Under the pieces are notes generated by a model. The model searched no databases and was not told the DNA's origin. It saw only the letters and a program-made list of their open reading frames with translations. A program made the translations under genes and the position numbers. A stretch of 64,000 nucleotides of DNA from CAVTWH01 sp963850915 (GTDB lineage: Bacteria > Actinomycetota > Actinomycetes > Mycobacteriales > Micromonosporaceae): assembly GCA_963850915.1 (NCBI GenBank), contig CAWKND010000005.1, positions 1,116,001-1,180,000 of the forward strand. The letters run 5' to 3'. This document shows, piece by piece, positions 17,767-26,477 of the stretch. Within the stretch, counting starts at the first letter, position 1. The number at the start of each line of letters is the position of its first letter.

Positions 17767-17772
17767 TACTGT
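17767..17772 (+). promoter_or_regulatory. Leaderless -10 element of pafA (TACTGT)
   Basis: TACTGT ends 6 bases before ATG 17779. pafA would therefore be transcribed from its own promoter, not only by read-through from rmlC. Confidence 0.5.
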
Positions 17773-17778
17773 TTCGTC

Positions 17779-19137
17779 ATGGACCGGCGCATCTTCGGCC
17801 TTGAGACCGAATACGGGGTTACCTGCACTTACCGGGGTCAGCGGCGGCTGTCTCCGGATGAGGTGGCCCGGTACCTGTTCCGCCGTGTCGTGTCCTGGGG
17901 CCGCTCCAGCAACGTTTTCCTGCGCAACGGAGCCCGGCTCTATCTGGATGTCGGCTCCCACCCGGAATACGCGACCCCGGAGTGCGACTCGGTACTCGAC
18001 CTGGTCGCCCACGACCGGGCCGGCGAGCGGATCCTCGAGGGGCTGCTGGTCGACGCCGAGAAGCGGCTGCACGACGAGGGCATCGCCGGCGAGATCTACC
18101 TGTTCAAGAACAACACCGACTCGGCCGGCAACTCCTACGGCTGCCACGAGAACTACCTCGTGTCCCGGCACGGCGAGTTCGGCCGGCTCGCCGACGTACT
18201 CATCCCGTTCCTGGTCACCCGCCAGTTGATCTGTGGCGCCGGCAAGGTGCTGCAGACGCCTCGGGGTGCCGTGTTCTGCCTGTCGCAGCGCGCCGAGCAC
18301 ATCTGGGAGGGCGTCTCCAGCGCCACCACCCGCAGCCGCCCGATCATCAACACCCGGGACGAGCCGCACGCGGATGCCGAGCGCTACCGCCGGCTGCACG
18401 TGATCGTCGGCGACTCCAACATGAACGAGGTCACCACCCTGCTGAAGGTGGGCAGTGCCGATCTGGTGCTGCGCATGATCGAGGCGGGCGTGGTGATGCG
18501 CGACCTGACCCTGGAGAACCCGATCCGGGCCATCCGCGAGGTCTCCCACGACATCACCGGCCGGCGGAAGGTACGCCTGGCCAACGGCAAGGAGGCCTCC
18601 GCGCTGGAGATCCAGCAGGAGTACTTCGCGAAGGCGAGCGAGTTCGTCGACCGGCGCGGTGGCGACGAGGTGGCCAAGCGGGTCGTCGAGCTGTGGGGTC
18701 GGGTACTGGGCGCGGTCGAGGACGACAACCTCGCGGCTGTCGAGCGGGAGATCGACTGGGTCACCAAATACCGCACCATCGAGCGCTACCGGGCCCGGCA
18801 CGACATCCCGTTGGCGCACCCCCGGGTGGCCCAGATGGACCTGGCCTACCACGATCTGCGCCGGGGCCGCGGGCTCTACCAGATCCTGGAGAAGCGTGGC
18901 CAGGTCGACCGGATCGCCTCGGACATCGAGATCTTCGAGGCCAAGGAGACCCCGCCGCAGACCACCCGGGCCCGGCTGCGTGGCGAGTTCATCAAGCACG
19001 CCCAGGAGAAGCGGCGCGACTTCACCGTCGACTGGGTACACCTGAAGTTGAACGACCAGGCGCAGCGCACGGTGCTCTGCAAGGACCCGTTCCGCTCGCA
19101 CGACGAGCGGGTGGACCGCCTGATCGCCTCGATGTAG
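17779..19137 (+). CDS. pafA: Pup-protein ligase PafA
   Basis: Ligates the gamma-carboxylate of deamidated Pup to substrate lysines using ATP. It has 452 residues, as usual. MDRRIFGLETEYGVTCTY holds the Mg/ATP-binding Glu, and the nucleophile-activating Asp region is RLYLDVGSHPEYATPECDS. LFKNNTDSAGNSYGCHENY and INTRDEPHADAERYRRLHVI are shared with Dop. The C-terminal domain FIKHAQEKRRDFTVDWVHLKL is PafA-like. It is separated from prcA by about 8 kb of envelope genes, whereas in mycobacteria the same functions are closer. Confidence 0.97.
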   Translation: MDRRIFGLETEYGVTCTYRGQRRLSPDEVARYLFRRVVSWGRSSNVFLRNGARLYLDVGSHPEYATPECDSVLDLVAHDRAGERILEGLLVDAEKRLHDEGIAGEIYLFKNNTDSAGNSYGCHENYLVSRHGEFGRLADVLIPFLVTRQLICGAGKVLQTPRGAVFCLSQRAEHIWEGVSSATTRSRPIINTRDEPHADAERYRRLHVIVGDSNMNEVTTLLKVGSADLVLRMIEAGVVMRDLTLENPIRAIREVSHDITGRRKVRLANGKEASALEIQQEYFAKASEFVDRRGGDEVAKRVVELWGRVLGAVEDDNLAAVEREIDWVTKYRTIERYRARHDIPLAHPRVAQMDLAYHDLRRGRGLYQILEKRGQVDRIASDIEIFEAKETPPQTTRARLRGEFIKHAQEKRRDFTVDWVHLKLNDQAQRTVLCKDPFRSHDERVDRLIASM

Positions 19138-19181
19138 CCGGGTTACTCGCGGGGGTTTGGGCTGGTCGGCAGCGCCGGCGG

Positions 19182-19187
19182 TAGGCT
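19182..19187 (+). promoter_or_regulatory. Leaderless -10 element of a small membrane protein gene (TAGGCT)
   Basis: TAGGCT ends 7 bases before ATG 19195. Confidence 0.45.
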
Positions 19188-19194
19188 CGCCGGG

Positions 19195-19401
19195 ATGTCC
19201 GAGGAGCCCAAGCCCCAACCCGAGCCGCTGGAGTACCGGCCGCAGCAGGCGCGTTACTCGCTGCTGGCGCGCCGCCGGCAGCGGATCGTCGACGAGATCG
19301 AGCGCAACCGCCGGGGCGAGTACACCGTGCCGACGTGGGTACTCACCGTCGCGCTTGTCGCCCTGGTGGCCGGGATCGCCGCACTGATCATCTTCGCCTG
19401 A
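19195..19401 (+). CDS. Small single-pass membrane protein
   Basis: A 68-residue protein: a charged, Pro-rich N-terminus (MSEEPKPQPEPLEYRPQQAR), a basic stretch RRRQRIVDEIERNRRGE, and one C-terminal transmembrane helix (WVLTVALVALVAGIAALIIF). It would be tail-anchored with the N-terminus in the cytoplasm. I do not recognise a family. Its position directly after pafA and its leaderless promoter support a real gene. It ends 4 bases before the end of the convergent DUF3866 gene. Confidence 0.7.
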   Translation: MSEEPKPQPEPLEYRPQQARYSLLARRRQRIVDEIERNRRGEYTVPTWVLTVALVALVAGIAALIIFA

Positions 19402-19405
19402 CGGG

Positions 19406-20527
19406 TTAGTGCTCTTCCTCGGTCAGCTGCGCGGCGTACCGGCCGGCGGCGGCCGCCGCCAGGAAGTAGCTGTGGTCGGCGTCCAGCCCCCGCCCCATCG
19501 TGGAGAGCTTGACCGGCAGCGCGCGCAGCGCGGCATCCAAACCATCCGTGGGTACCCGCACCAGTCGGTGCCGTGCCTCCAGGGTGGCCGCCGCGCGCTG
19601 CACCTCGTCAGCGATCTCCGGTGCGAGCGGATCGGGGAGTACCAGCTGGGCCCGGGCCAGCGCCACCCGCCCGTACGCGGTCAGGCTGTGATGCGAGATC
19701 CCCCGGTGCCGTGGCCGCGGGTCGGCTGCCGAGATCCGCAGTGCCCCCACCGGTTGGCCACCGAGCGTGGCAGCCGCGTTCACGGCCTCGCCGACGGCCA
19801 CCCCGGAGAACCCCCAGGGCGTACCCGTCCCCAGGTTGCCCGGACCCTGAGCCACCACGACCACATCCGCGTCCAGCACGTACCGGGCGGCCAGCAGCCC
19901 GGCGTGCACCGTGGTCGCCTCCAGGTCCCCACCGAACGCCTGCCCCACGGTGACCACACCGGCCAGCAGTTCGCGCAGCTGCGCCAGGCTGCGGGAGAAC
20001 CAGGCCGGCAGCGCCCCGCCGTCGGTCAGCACGTACCCGATCCGGGCACCAGGCCGCCGCTCCAGTACCCCGGCCACGACCGCCGGCAGCGCGGAGTGCA
20101 GGTCAGCCGTGACGACCGGCAGCCCACCGAGATCCTCGGCCGCGGCGAGTACCGCCCGGTGTGGCGATGCCTCCTCGTCCACGCCCAGCGAGATCGTCTG
20201 CAGCGGCGTGTAGCGCGCCTTCACCAGGTGTCCACCGGCGCGCCCGGCGGCCAGCCCGGGCGGGTCGGCGGGCAGCCGGTCGGGTACCGCGACGACCAGG
20301 GCGTACCCGCCGGTACCCAGGTCGAGGGCGAGTGCTGTGGCGTTGAGCAGTACCCGGTCGCCAACCTCCGGCGTACCGACCAGCTGTGGATAGGCGAGCG
20401 CTCGGACGGTGGTACCGACCGGTACCGGGGCGTCAGCCGGCGCCTCGGTCACCGTCACCGTCAACTCCACGGCGCCCGGCCAGCCCCGGCCCACCGCGTC
20501 CACCACACCGGCCCGCCACGCGATCAC
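19406..20527 (-). CDS. DUF3866 family protein
   Basis: A 373-residue protein with no signal peptide. The start at GTG 20527 is chosen because TAGCGT lies 7 bases upstream and the protein then begins VIAWRAGVVDAVG, as expected for DUF3866. Conserved-looking parts are GTTVRALAYPQLVGTPEVGDRVLLN (a small beta-barrel domain), KARYTPLQ, VVVVAQGPGNLGTGTPWGFSG and HRGISHHSLTAYG. The family occurs next to pafA/pafB in many actinomycetes, but its function is not established as far as I know. It is divergent from pafB. Confidence 0.85.
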   Translation of the reverse strand: MIAWRAGVVDAVGRGWPGAVELTVTVTEAPADAPVPVGTTVRALAYPQLVGTPEVGDRVLLNATALALDLGTGGYALVVAVPDRLPADPPGLAAGRAGGHLVKARYTPLQTISLGVDEEASPHRAVLAAAEDLGGLPVVTADLHSALPAVVAGVLERRPGARIGYVLTDGGALPAWFSRSLAQLRELLAGVVTVGQAFGGDLEATTVHAGLLAARYVLDADVVVVAQGPGNLGTGTPWGFSGVAVGEAVNAAATLGGQPVGALRISAADPRPRHRGISHHSLTAYGRVALARAQLVLPDPLAPEIADEVQRAAATLEARHRLVRVPTDGLDAALRALPVKLSTMGRGLDADHSYFLAAAAAGRYAAQLTEEEH

Positions 20528-20534
20528 GTACCGA

Positions 20535-20540
20535 ACGCTA
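20535..20540 (-). promoter_or_regulatory. Leaderless -10 element of the DUF3866 gene (TAGCGT)
   Basis: On the minus strand TAGCGT ends 7 bases (TCGGTAC) before GTG 20527. Together with the pafB element at 20603 it makes a compact divergent promoter. Confidence 0.5.
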
Positions 20541-20602
20541 TCGGTCCGATTCCGGTGTGCCGTGCGCGGCCCGCCGCGGCGCAAACCCCTCGCCAACACT
20601 GC

Positions 20603-20608
20603 TAGCGT
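20603..20608 (+). promoter_or_regulatory. Leaderless -10 element of pafB (TAGCGT)
   Basis: TAGCGT ends 7 bases before GTG 20616. It is the same hexamer as the divergent DUF3866 promoter at 20535-20540. Confidence 0.5.
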
Positions 20609-20615
20609 TCCAAGG

Positions 20616-21659
20616 GTGTCCCGGACCCGTACCGAACGCCTGGTCAACCTGGTGATCTGCCTGCTGTCGACGCGCCGGTTCCTGACCGCCGCGCAGATCG
20701 CGGCGACGGTACCCGGCTACGAGCACGACCCCGAGGACGGCCGCGACCACGAGGCGTTCCAGCGCAAGTTCGAGCGGGACAAGGCGGAGCTGCGTGACCT
20801 GGGGGTACCCCTGGAGACCGGCACCGCGAGCGCGTTCGATCCCGAGCCCGGCTACCGGATCGGCCGGCGTGACTACGCCCTGCCGGACATCCCGCTGGAG
20901 CCGGACGAGGCCGCCGCCGTGGGGATCGCGGCGCGGCTGTGGCAGCAGACCGGGCTGGCCGCCGCCGCCTCCAGTGGACTGGCCAAGCTGCGCGCGGCCG
21001 GTATCGACGTCGACCCGAACGCCACCCTCGGCGTGGAGCCGGTGGTCACCGTCGATCCGGCCTTCGAGCCGCTCACCGCGGCGATGCGCGCCCGGCAGGC
21101 GGTGACCTTCGACTACCGCATCCCGGAAGAGGACGCGGCGAGCACCCGGCACCTGCAGCCGTGGGGCACGGTGTGCTGGCGGGGTCGGTGGTACGTGGTC
21201 GGGCACGATCTGGACCGGCAGGCGACCCGGTGCTTCCGGCTCTCCCGGGTGCAGGGCACCATCCGGCGCTACGGGCGGGCCGGGGCGTACACGCCACCCG
21301 ACGGCGTCGACCTGATCGGTCACGTGGCCCGCTGGTCCACGCCGGTGGAGCGCACCGGCCGGGCCACGGTGCTGATCAAGCCGGGCCGGGCGGCGGGGGT
21401 ACGCCGCTGGGCCGAGGAGCTGATCCCCGGGCCACAGGGCGACCGGGCGGTACTGCGCTACGCCGAGCCGGAGGGGCTGGCCAACTGGCTCGTCGGGTAC
21501 GGCGCCGACGTCACAGTCCTGGACCCGCCGGCCGTACGTGACGCGGCAGTCGCGCGACTGCGGGCACTCGCCGCCGGGTACCCGTCGCCGCGCGCACTGG
21601 GCGTGACGCCGCCCGTCACACCGCGCCTCGGCGCCGACACCGCCGCCCGGGTGGCCTGA
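20616..21659 (+). CDS. pafB: WYL-domain transcriptional regulator PafB
   Basis: One half of PafBC, the activator of the LexA-independent DNA-damage response described in mycobacteria. The N-terminus RTERLVNLVICLLSTRRFLTAAQIAATVPGY is a winged helix, then comes the WYL domain with RQAVTFDYRIPEE and the strand GRWYVVGHDLDRQATRCFRLSRV. GTG 20616 gives 347 residues. The stop overlaps the pafC start (TGATG), so the two subunits are co-translated, fitting a heterodimer or a fused functional unit. Confidence 0.93.
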   Translation: MSRTRTERLVNLVICLLSTRRFLTAAQIAATVPGYEHDPEDGRDHEAFQRKFERDKAELRDLGVPLETGTASAFDPEPGYRIGRRDYALPDIPLEPDEAAAVGIAARLWQQTGLAAAASSGLAKLRAAGIDVDPNATLGVEPVVTVDPAFEPLTAAMRARQAVTFDYRIPEEDAASTRHLQPWGTVCWRGRWYVVGHDLDRQATRCFRLSRVQGTIRRYGRAGAYTPPDGVDLIGHVARWSTPVERTGRATVLIKPGRAAGVRRWAEELIPGPQGDRAVLRYAEPEGLANWLVGYGADVTVLDPPAVRDAAVARLRALAAGYPSPRALGVTPPVTPRLGADTAARVA

Positions 21660-22717
21660 TGGCGCTCGGCCCGGCCGCCGACCGGCTCGGCCGGCTGCTG
21701 AACCTGGTGCCCTACCTGCTGGCCCGACCCGGCATCCGGCTCGGCGAGGCGGCAAGCGACCTCGGCATCAGCGAACGTCAACTCCGCGAGGACCTGGAAC
21801 TCCTCTGGGTGTGCGGGCTGCCCGGCTACGGCCCCGGCGACCTGATCGACATGGCCTTCGACGGTGACGACGGCATCACCATCACCTACGACGCCGGTAT
21901 CGACCGGCCGCTGCGGCTGACCCCCGACGAGGCGCTGGCGCTCGTGGTGGCGCTGCGGATGCTCGCCGAGACACCGGGCACCGGCGAGCGGGACGCGATC
22001 GAGCGGGCGCTGGCGAAGATCGAGTCGGCCACCGGCGACCTGGCCGAACCGCCGGTGGCGGTACGCCTGCCGGGCAACGCCGACCGGCTGGATACCATCC
22101 GAGCGGCGGTGGCGGCCCGGCGCGCGCTGGCCATCACGTACTACACGGCCACCCGGGACGAGACGAGCGAGCGCACGGTCGATCCCATGCGGGTACTCGT
22201 GGTTGCCGGGCACGCCTACCTGGAGGCCTGGTGCCGACGCGCCGAGGCGGTACGGCTGTTCCGGGTGGACCGGATCGACGGGCTGGAGCAGCTGGCCGAG
22301 CCGGCCGCGCCACCACCGCAGGCGCAGCCCGCCGACCTGAGTGCCGGCGCGTTCCACGCCACCCCCGACCTGCCGCTGGTCACCTTGCGGATCGGCCGGG
22401 GACAGCGGTGGATCACCGAGTACTACCCGTGCGAGCAGGTCATCGAGGAGTCGGTGGAGGACTGGCTGGTCTCGCTGCGCGCCGCCGACCTGGGCTGGGC
22501 CAAGCGCCTGGTGCTCGGGCTCGGGCCGGAGGTGGCCGTGGTGGCCCCGGCGGAACTGGCCGTGGCGGTACGCGACGAAGCGCTCGCCGCGCTCGCCGGC
22601 TACGCCACCGCCACCCCGGCCACACCCAACGCAGCACCGACAACGCCGGCCGCCACTCCGACGGTTCCCGCCGCCACCCCAGCCGAGCAGCCGGCGCACT
22701 CGGCGGACAGCCGTTAA
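21659..22717 (+). CDS. pafC: WYL-domain transcriptional regulator PafC
   Basis: Partner of PafB. It starts with a helix-turn-helix (RLLNLVPYLLARPGIRLGEAASDLGISERQLREDLELLWV) and continues with the WYL domain: RRALAITYYTATRDETSERTVDP, then LVVAGHAYLEAWCRRAEAVRLFRVDRI. The C-terminal WCX-like part ends in a Thr/Pro/Ala-rich tail of about 40 residues that is likely disordered. At 352 residues it is slightly long. Expression is coupled to pafB by the one-base overlap. Confidence 0.93.
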   Translation: MALGPAADRLGRLLNLVPYLLARPGIRLGEAASDLGISERQLREDLELLWVCGLPGYGPGDLIDMAFDGDDGITITYDAGIDRPLRLTPDEALALVVALRMLAETPGTGERDAIERALAKIESATGDLAEPPVAVRLPGNADRLDTIRAAVAARRALAITYYTATRDETSERTVDPMRVLVVAGHAYLEAWCRRAEAVRLFRVDRIDGLEQLAEPAAPPPQAQPADLSAGAFHATPDLPLVTLRIGRGQRWITEYYPCEQVIEESVEDWLVSLRAADLGWAKRLVLGLGPEVAVVAPAELAVAVRDEALAALAGYATATPATPNAAPTTPAATPTVPAATPAEQPAHSADSR

Positions 22718-22720
22718 GGT
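22715..22720 (+). promoter_or_regulatory. Leaderless -10 element (TAAGGT)
   Basis: TAAGGT overlaps the pafC stop codon and ends 6 bases before ATG 22727, which would give the next gene its own leaderless transcript. Confidence 0.4.
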
Positions 22721-22726
22721 CGGGGC

Positions 22727-23077
22727 ATGATCTGGCTCGAGGTGGTGGCGATCGTCGTGGTGGCCCTGGTGGTCCTGGGCCTGTCGGTGCTCTCGCTGCG
22801 CGCGCGGCTGCCGAAGTTCGACCGGGCGGTCCGTAACTTACGGCGCAACCAGGAGAGTGTCGTGGTACTCCAGATGGCCAGCGCGCACCTGCAGGAGCGG
22901 CTGGCGGCCACCGCTGAGCAGGCCGCGGCGGTACAGGAGCATTTGGCGGCGGTACAGGAAAGGTTACAGTCCTGCGGCAGCGGTGACGCTCCGTCACCGG
23001 CTGAGGCGGGCGTCGGGGCTCCGGTCGCCGTGGCAAGCAGGAACAGTACCGCCGAAACAGTAAAGATTCTTGACTGA
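22727..23077 (+). CDS. Small membrane-anchored coiled-coil protein
   Basis: A 116-residue protein with an N-terminal transmembrane helix (VVAIVVVALVVLGLSVLSL), a basic linker, and a coiled coil of about 45 residues (QMASAHLQERLAATAEQAAAV onward). The rest is disordered. It lies between pafC and tatA on the same strand. I do not recognise a family; orientation would be cytoplasmic C-terminus by the positive-inside rule. A role in the Tat machinery is possible only from position. Confidence 0.65.
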   Translation: MIWLEVVAIVVVALVVLGLSVLSLRARLPKFDRAVRNLRRNQESVVVLQMASAHLQERLAATAEQAAAVQEHLAAVQERLQSCGSGDAPSPAEAGVGAPVAVASRNSTAETVKILD

Positions 23078-23160
23078 GCACGCTTCGTATTCGAGACTGC
23101 ACAGGTCCGGTAGCCGGAAATCCCTCGCTACCGGGGGGAGTCGTTCGGACTCACGGACAG

Positions 23161-23166
23161 TACGAT
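23161..23166 (+). promoter_or_regulatory. Candidate -10 of tatA (TACGAT)
   Basis: TACGAT lies 45 bases before the tatA start, which would give a leader of about 35-40 bases, unlike the leaderless neighbours. Confidence 0.35.
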
Positions 23167-23211
23167 GGGTTCCGTCGTCCTCGACACTGACTTTGTGAAG
23201 GCTGGTTCTCC

Positions 23212-23475
23212 ATGGGTGCTCTCAAGCCGTGGCACATCATCGTCCTGGTGGTGGTGCTCGTTCTGCTGTTCGGTGCGAAGCGCCTGCCGGACGCGTCCCG
23301 GGCGCTCGGTCGCTCGCTGCGCATCCTGAAGGCCGAGACCCGTGGTCTCGCCGACGATGACGTACAGGCCAAGGCGGAGGCGCAGGCCGCCCGCCAGCAG
23401 GCGGAGACGCCGCCCTCGATCGCGCCGTCGACCACCCCGGTCGTCGACCCGATCGAGCGCGTCCGCGACAAGTAG
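23212..23475 (+). CDS. tatA: Sec-independent translocase subunit TatA
   Basis: Pore-forming component of the twin-arginine protein export system. It is 87 residues: a short N-terminus, one transmembrane helix (WHIIVLVVVLVLLFGAKRLP) with the FGxKRLP hinge, the amphipathic helix DASRALGRSLRILKAETRGL, and a polar tail. It lies 12 bases upstream of tatC, the usual tatAC operon. Confidence 0.95.
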   Translation: MGALKPWHIIVLVVVLVLLFGAKRLPDASRALGRSLRILKAETRGLADDDVQAKAEAQAARQQAETPPSIAPSTTPVVDPIERVRDK

Positions 23476-23487
23476 CCCCGACCCCCG

Positions 23488-24451
23488 GTGAGCGTGGTAC
23501 GGCGAGGCGGCGCATCTCAGTTCCAACGTGCGGCGTCCGGAGAGATGACGCTGCTCGACCATCTTCGGGAGCTGCGTAGCCGTCTGTTCAAGGCGTCCCT
23601 CGGCATCGTCGCGGGCTGCATCGTCGGCTGGATCTTCCTGGCGAAGCGGATCAGGGCCCTGCTCCAGGCCCCGTACTGCGACTACATGGCGCAGCAGACG
23701 ATCAAGCACGCGGCCAATCACCAACTGCCCAACGGGTACCCGTGTCAAGATGGTCATGCTGGACCCCAGTGCGGGTCTGGTGTTGAACATGAAGATCGCG
23801 TTGTACGTCGGTCTGATCCTGGCGGCGCCGATCTGGCTCTACCAGCTCTGGGCGTTCGTCGCGCCGGGCCTGCACCGGAACGAGCGCAAGCTGGGCCTAC
23901 TGGTTCGCCGGCTTCGCCGACCCCGCTTTTCGCCGCCGGCGCGGTGATCGCCTACTTCGTCGTGGGGCGCGGGCCTGGAGTTCTTGCTCCATTTGCCGGC
24001 GGCGCCAGGTCAACCTGGAGATCACCCGATACTTCAGCTTCGTCAGCGGCCTCCTTCTGCTCTTCGGTGTGGCGTTCGAGTTCCCGCTACTCGTGGTGCT
24101 GTTCAATCTCGCCGGCATCGCCAGCTACAAGCGGCTGCTCGGCTGGTGGCGGATCGCCGTCTTCGCGTTCTTCGCGTTCGCCGCGGTCGCCATCCCGACC
24201 GGCGACCCGTTCAGCATGTCGGCGCTGGGCGGCTGGGCCTGACCATCATGTACTTCACGGCCGTCGGCTTCGCTTACTTCAACGACAAACGGCGCGCGCG
24301 CAAGCATCGTGAGCAGTACGGCGACCTGGACGACGACGCGGTATCGCAGCTCGACTACGACCTCGACGCGGTCGAGGCGGGTGCGCCGATCGCGGCGCCG
24401 GAGCCGGTGGCACCCTCGCGCTCACCCGAGCGCTACGACGACATGACCTGA
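23488..24451 (+). pseudogene. tatC: Sec-independent translocase subunit TatC, multiply frameshifted
   Basis: Receptor subunit of the Tat system, recognised piecewise over all three frames: MTLLDHLRELRSRLFKASLG, then (about 23745) MVMLDPSAGLVLNMKIALYV and IWLYQLWAFVAPGLHRNERK, then (about 23890) WAYWFAGFA, (about 23920) TPLFAAGAVIAYFVVG, (about 23971) LEFLLHLPA, (about 24005) VNLEITRYFSFVSGLLLLFG to PTGDPFSMSALGG, and (about 24235) LTIMYFTAVGFAYFNDKRRA. That makes at least six frame changes, five of which fit a single extra base. Family residues are otherwise well kept, which points to erroneous sequence more than to decay. As written it cannot encode TatC. Confidence 0.9.
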
Positions 24452-24467
24452 TGGCCCGGAGGCCCAC

Positions 24468-25430
24468 GTGAGCGTCCCCGTTCGTGACGAACCGGAGGCG
24501 ACCCAGCCCAGCACCATGGACAGCGCAGAGAATGCGAGCGGTTCCGTTGCCGTACTGCTGAATCCGGTCGCCGGTCGCGGCCGGTTCAGCAGTGAGGTCC
24601 CAGGCATCCTGGCCGCCCTGCGGGAGACCGGCCGGCCGGTGTTCACCCTCTCCGCCGATACCCCGGAGGCGGCACTGGCCGCAGCCCGGGGCGCGGTAGC
24701 CGACGGTGCCGGTGCGCTGGTCGCGGTCGGTGGCGACGGCACCGTCCACCTGGGTCTGCAGGCGGTCGCCGGTACCAGGGTCGCGTTCGGCGCGATTCCG
24801 GCCGGTACCGGCAACGATTTCGCCGCCGCCGTCGGCATGCCGGACACGCCGCACGCGGCCGCACAGGTGATCGCCGCGGCGCTGGCTGCCGGGCGTACCC
24901 GGTCGATGGATCTGGCCCGGATGACCACGCCGAGCGGCGAGCAGCGCTGGTTCGGCGCCGTACTGGCGGCCGGCTTCGACGCGATCGTCAACGAGCGGGC
25001 CAACCGGATGCGCTTCCCGCGCGGGCCTCGGCGCTACGACATCGCGATTGTGCTGGAGCTGCTGCGGCTCAGCCCGAAGCCCTACCGGATCGTGCTCGAC
25101 GGCGAGCCGCTGGAGGTGCGCGGCGTACTGGTCGCAGTCGGCAACACCGAGAGTTACGGCGGCGGCATGCGGATCTGCCCCGGCGCCGATCCGGCCGACG
25201 GCCTGCTGGACGTGGTGGTCGGCGCCGAGATGGGCCGGCTCACCATGATGAAGATCAAGCCGCACCTCTACAGCGGTACCCACGTCAACCACCCGCTGGT
25301 CACCACCTATCGGGCGCGCACCGTGGAGCTGGACGCACCGGGCATCACCGGGTACGCCGACGGCGAGCGGGCGTTCCCGCTGCCGGTCACTATCACCTGC
25401 GAGCCCGGCGCCCTGTCCCTGCTCGCCTGA
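24468..25430 (+). CDS. Diacylglycerol kinase-family lipid kinase
   Basis: A cytosolic or membrane-associated lipid kinase (DgkB/YegS/sphingosine kinase fold) of 320 residues. Key motifs are VAVLLNPVAGRGRF, the ATP-binding GGDGTVH, and IPAGTGNDFAAAVGMP. Later LVAVGNTESYGGGMRICPGADPADGLLDV and ITGYADGERAFPLPV are typical. The substrate could be diacylglycerol or another lipid alcohol. GTG 24468 follows GGAGGCCCAC. It is close to tatC on the same strand and convergent with the HAD gene. Confidence 0.9.
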   Translation: MSVPVRDEPEATQPSTMDSAENASGSVAVLLNPVAGRGRFSSEVPGILAALRETGRPVFTLSADTPEAALAAARGAVADGAGALVAVGGDGTVHLGLQAVAGTRVAFGAIPAGTGNDFAAAVGMPDTPHAAAQVIAAALAAGRTRSMDLARMTTPSGEQRWFGAVLAAGFDAIVNERANRMRFPRGPRRYDIAIVLELLRLSPKPYRIVLDGEPLEVRGVLVAVGNTESYGGGMRICPGADPADGLLDVVVGAEMGRLTMMKIKPHLYSGTHVNHPLVTTYRARTVELDAPGITGYADGERAFPLPVTITCEPGALSLLA

Positions 25431-25448
25431 CCACCTCGCGCGGTCAGG

Positions 25449-26369
25449 TCACGCCGTGGCGTGCTCCTGGCCGGTCAGGTGCAGGACGGCGGTGAGCCCG
25501 TTGCTGGTACCGGGTGGCGAAGCGGGTAGGACGTACGCCCGGCAGCCCGCGTGTACCGCCCCGGCGTCGGCGGGCGTGTCGCCGACCATCAGCGCCCGGG
25601 TCGGGTCGACGCCCAGCTGCTTGCAGGCGTAGGTGAAGATCGCCGGATCCGGCTTGATCCGGCCGCACTCGTAGGAGAGCACCCAGGCGTCGACGTAGCA
25701 GTCGAAGCCCAGCGCGGCGGCGATCGGCCGGATGTCGAAGCCGATGTTGCTGACCACGGCCACCAGGATTCCGGCGCCGTGCAGGGCAGCCAGCGTGGGT
25801 ACCGTGTCCTCGTACGCCCACCAGCCACCGGGCTTGAGGATCCGCTCGTACAGCGCGTCGGGCAGCCCCTCGATGCCGGTGTCCACGGTGGCCGCGAGCC
25901 CCGTGTAGGCCTCCCGGTGGGCGTACTCGTAGAGGTCCCGGTTGGCCCACACGTCGATCAGCTGCGGCGGTACCCGTGCCGGCAGCGGCCCACCGGCCCG
26001 GCCCGCGGCGAGTAGCCGGTCGGCCAGTGCGGTGGCGCGCAACGGATCCAGCGTCGTACCGCAGTCGGCGGCGGCCGCGGTCACCCAGTCGACCGCCGAC
26101 TCGACCTGGGCCAGCGTGCCGTGGAAGTCGAAGAGCACGGCGTGCGGTGGGCGCAGCGGGAACGAGGGCCGGAACAGCCCGCGTGCCGCGGGCGCGGGGG
26201 CCGGGGCGTCGGCGCCCGGGGCGGGTACCCCGCCGCCGGCCGGGGCCGCCGAGGTGCCAGCGGCAGCCGACCCGGTGGGCTCCCCGCCGGTGGGGCCAGC
26301 GCGGTCGACGCTCCCGGCGGAGGAGCCGGGGGACTCGACGGATTCGGGCACGCACAGCACCTTACCCAT
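25449..26369 (-). CDS. HAD-family hydrolase with variant motif I
   Basis: A haloacid dehalogenase-like phosphatase of about 306 residues. A Pro/Ala/Gly-rich N-terminal stretch of some 65 residues precedes the HAD core and is probably disordered. Motif I reads LFDFHGTL, so the usual second Asp (D-x-D) is His; motif II VVSNIGFD, motif III region CGRIKPDPAIF and motif IV MVGDTPADAGAVHAG are normal. The first Asp is the nucleophile, and loss of the second suggests altered or weak phosphatase chemistry. The start is taken as ATG 26369; a GTG a few codons later is possible. Confidence 0.82.
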   Translation of the reverse strand: MGKVLCVPESVESPGSSAGSVDRAGPTGGEPTGSAAAGTSAAPAGGGVPAPGADAPAPAPAARGLFRPSFPLRPPHAVLFDFHGTLAQVESAVDWVTAAAADCGTTLDPLRATALADRLLAAGRAGGPLPARVPPQLIDVWANRDLYEYAHREAYTGLAATVDTGIEGLPDALYERILKPGGWWAYEDTVPTLAALHGAGILVAVVSNIGFDIRPIAAALGFDCYVDAWVLSYECGRIKPDPAIFTYACKQLGVDPTRALMVGDTPADAGAVHAGCRAYVLPASPPGTSNGLTAVLHLTGQEHATA

Positions 26370-26465
26370 CGCGTGGAGTACCGGTGCCGGGGGTACCGTC
26401 CGGTGGCGCGGACCAGGCGGCGGCCCGCGACGGAGGTAGCCCCCGGCGATGTCGTGCCTGCCGGA

Positions 26466-26471
26466 TAGCCT
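26466..26471 (+). promoter_or_regulatory. Leaderless -10 element of helY (TAGCCT)
   Basis: TAGCCT ends 6 bases before ATG 26478. The GGAG in the gap is too close to the ATG to act as a normal ribosome binding site. Confidence 0.45.
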
Positions 26472-26477
26472 GGAGTC

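Noticed and set aside
17041..19218. A 725-codon open frame antisense to pafA and rmlC
   Set aside because: Both plus-strand genes are unambiguous, and the antisense protein is low-complexity with no motif.
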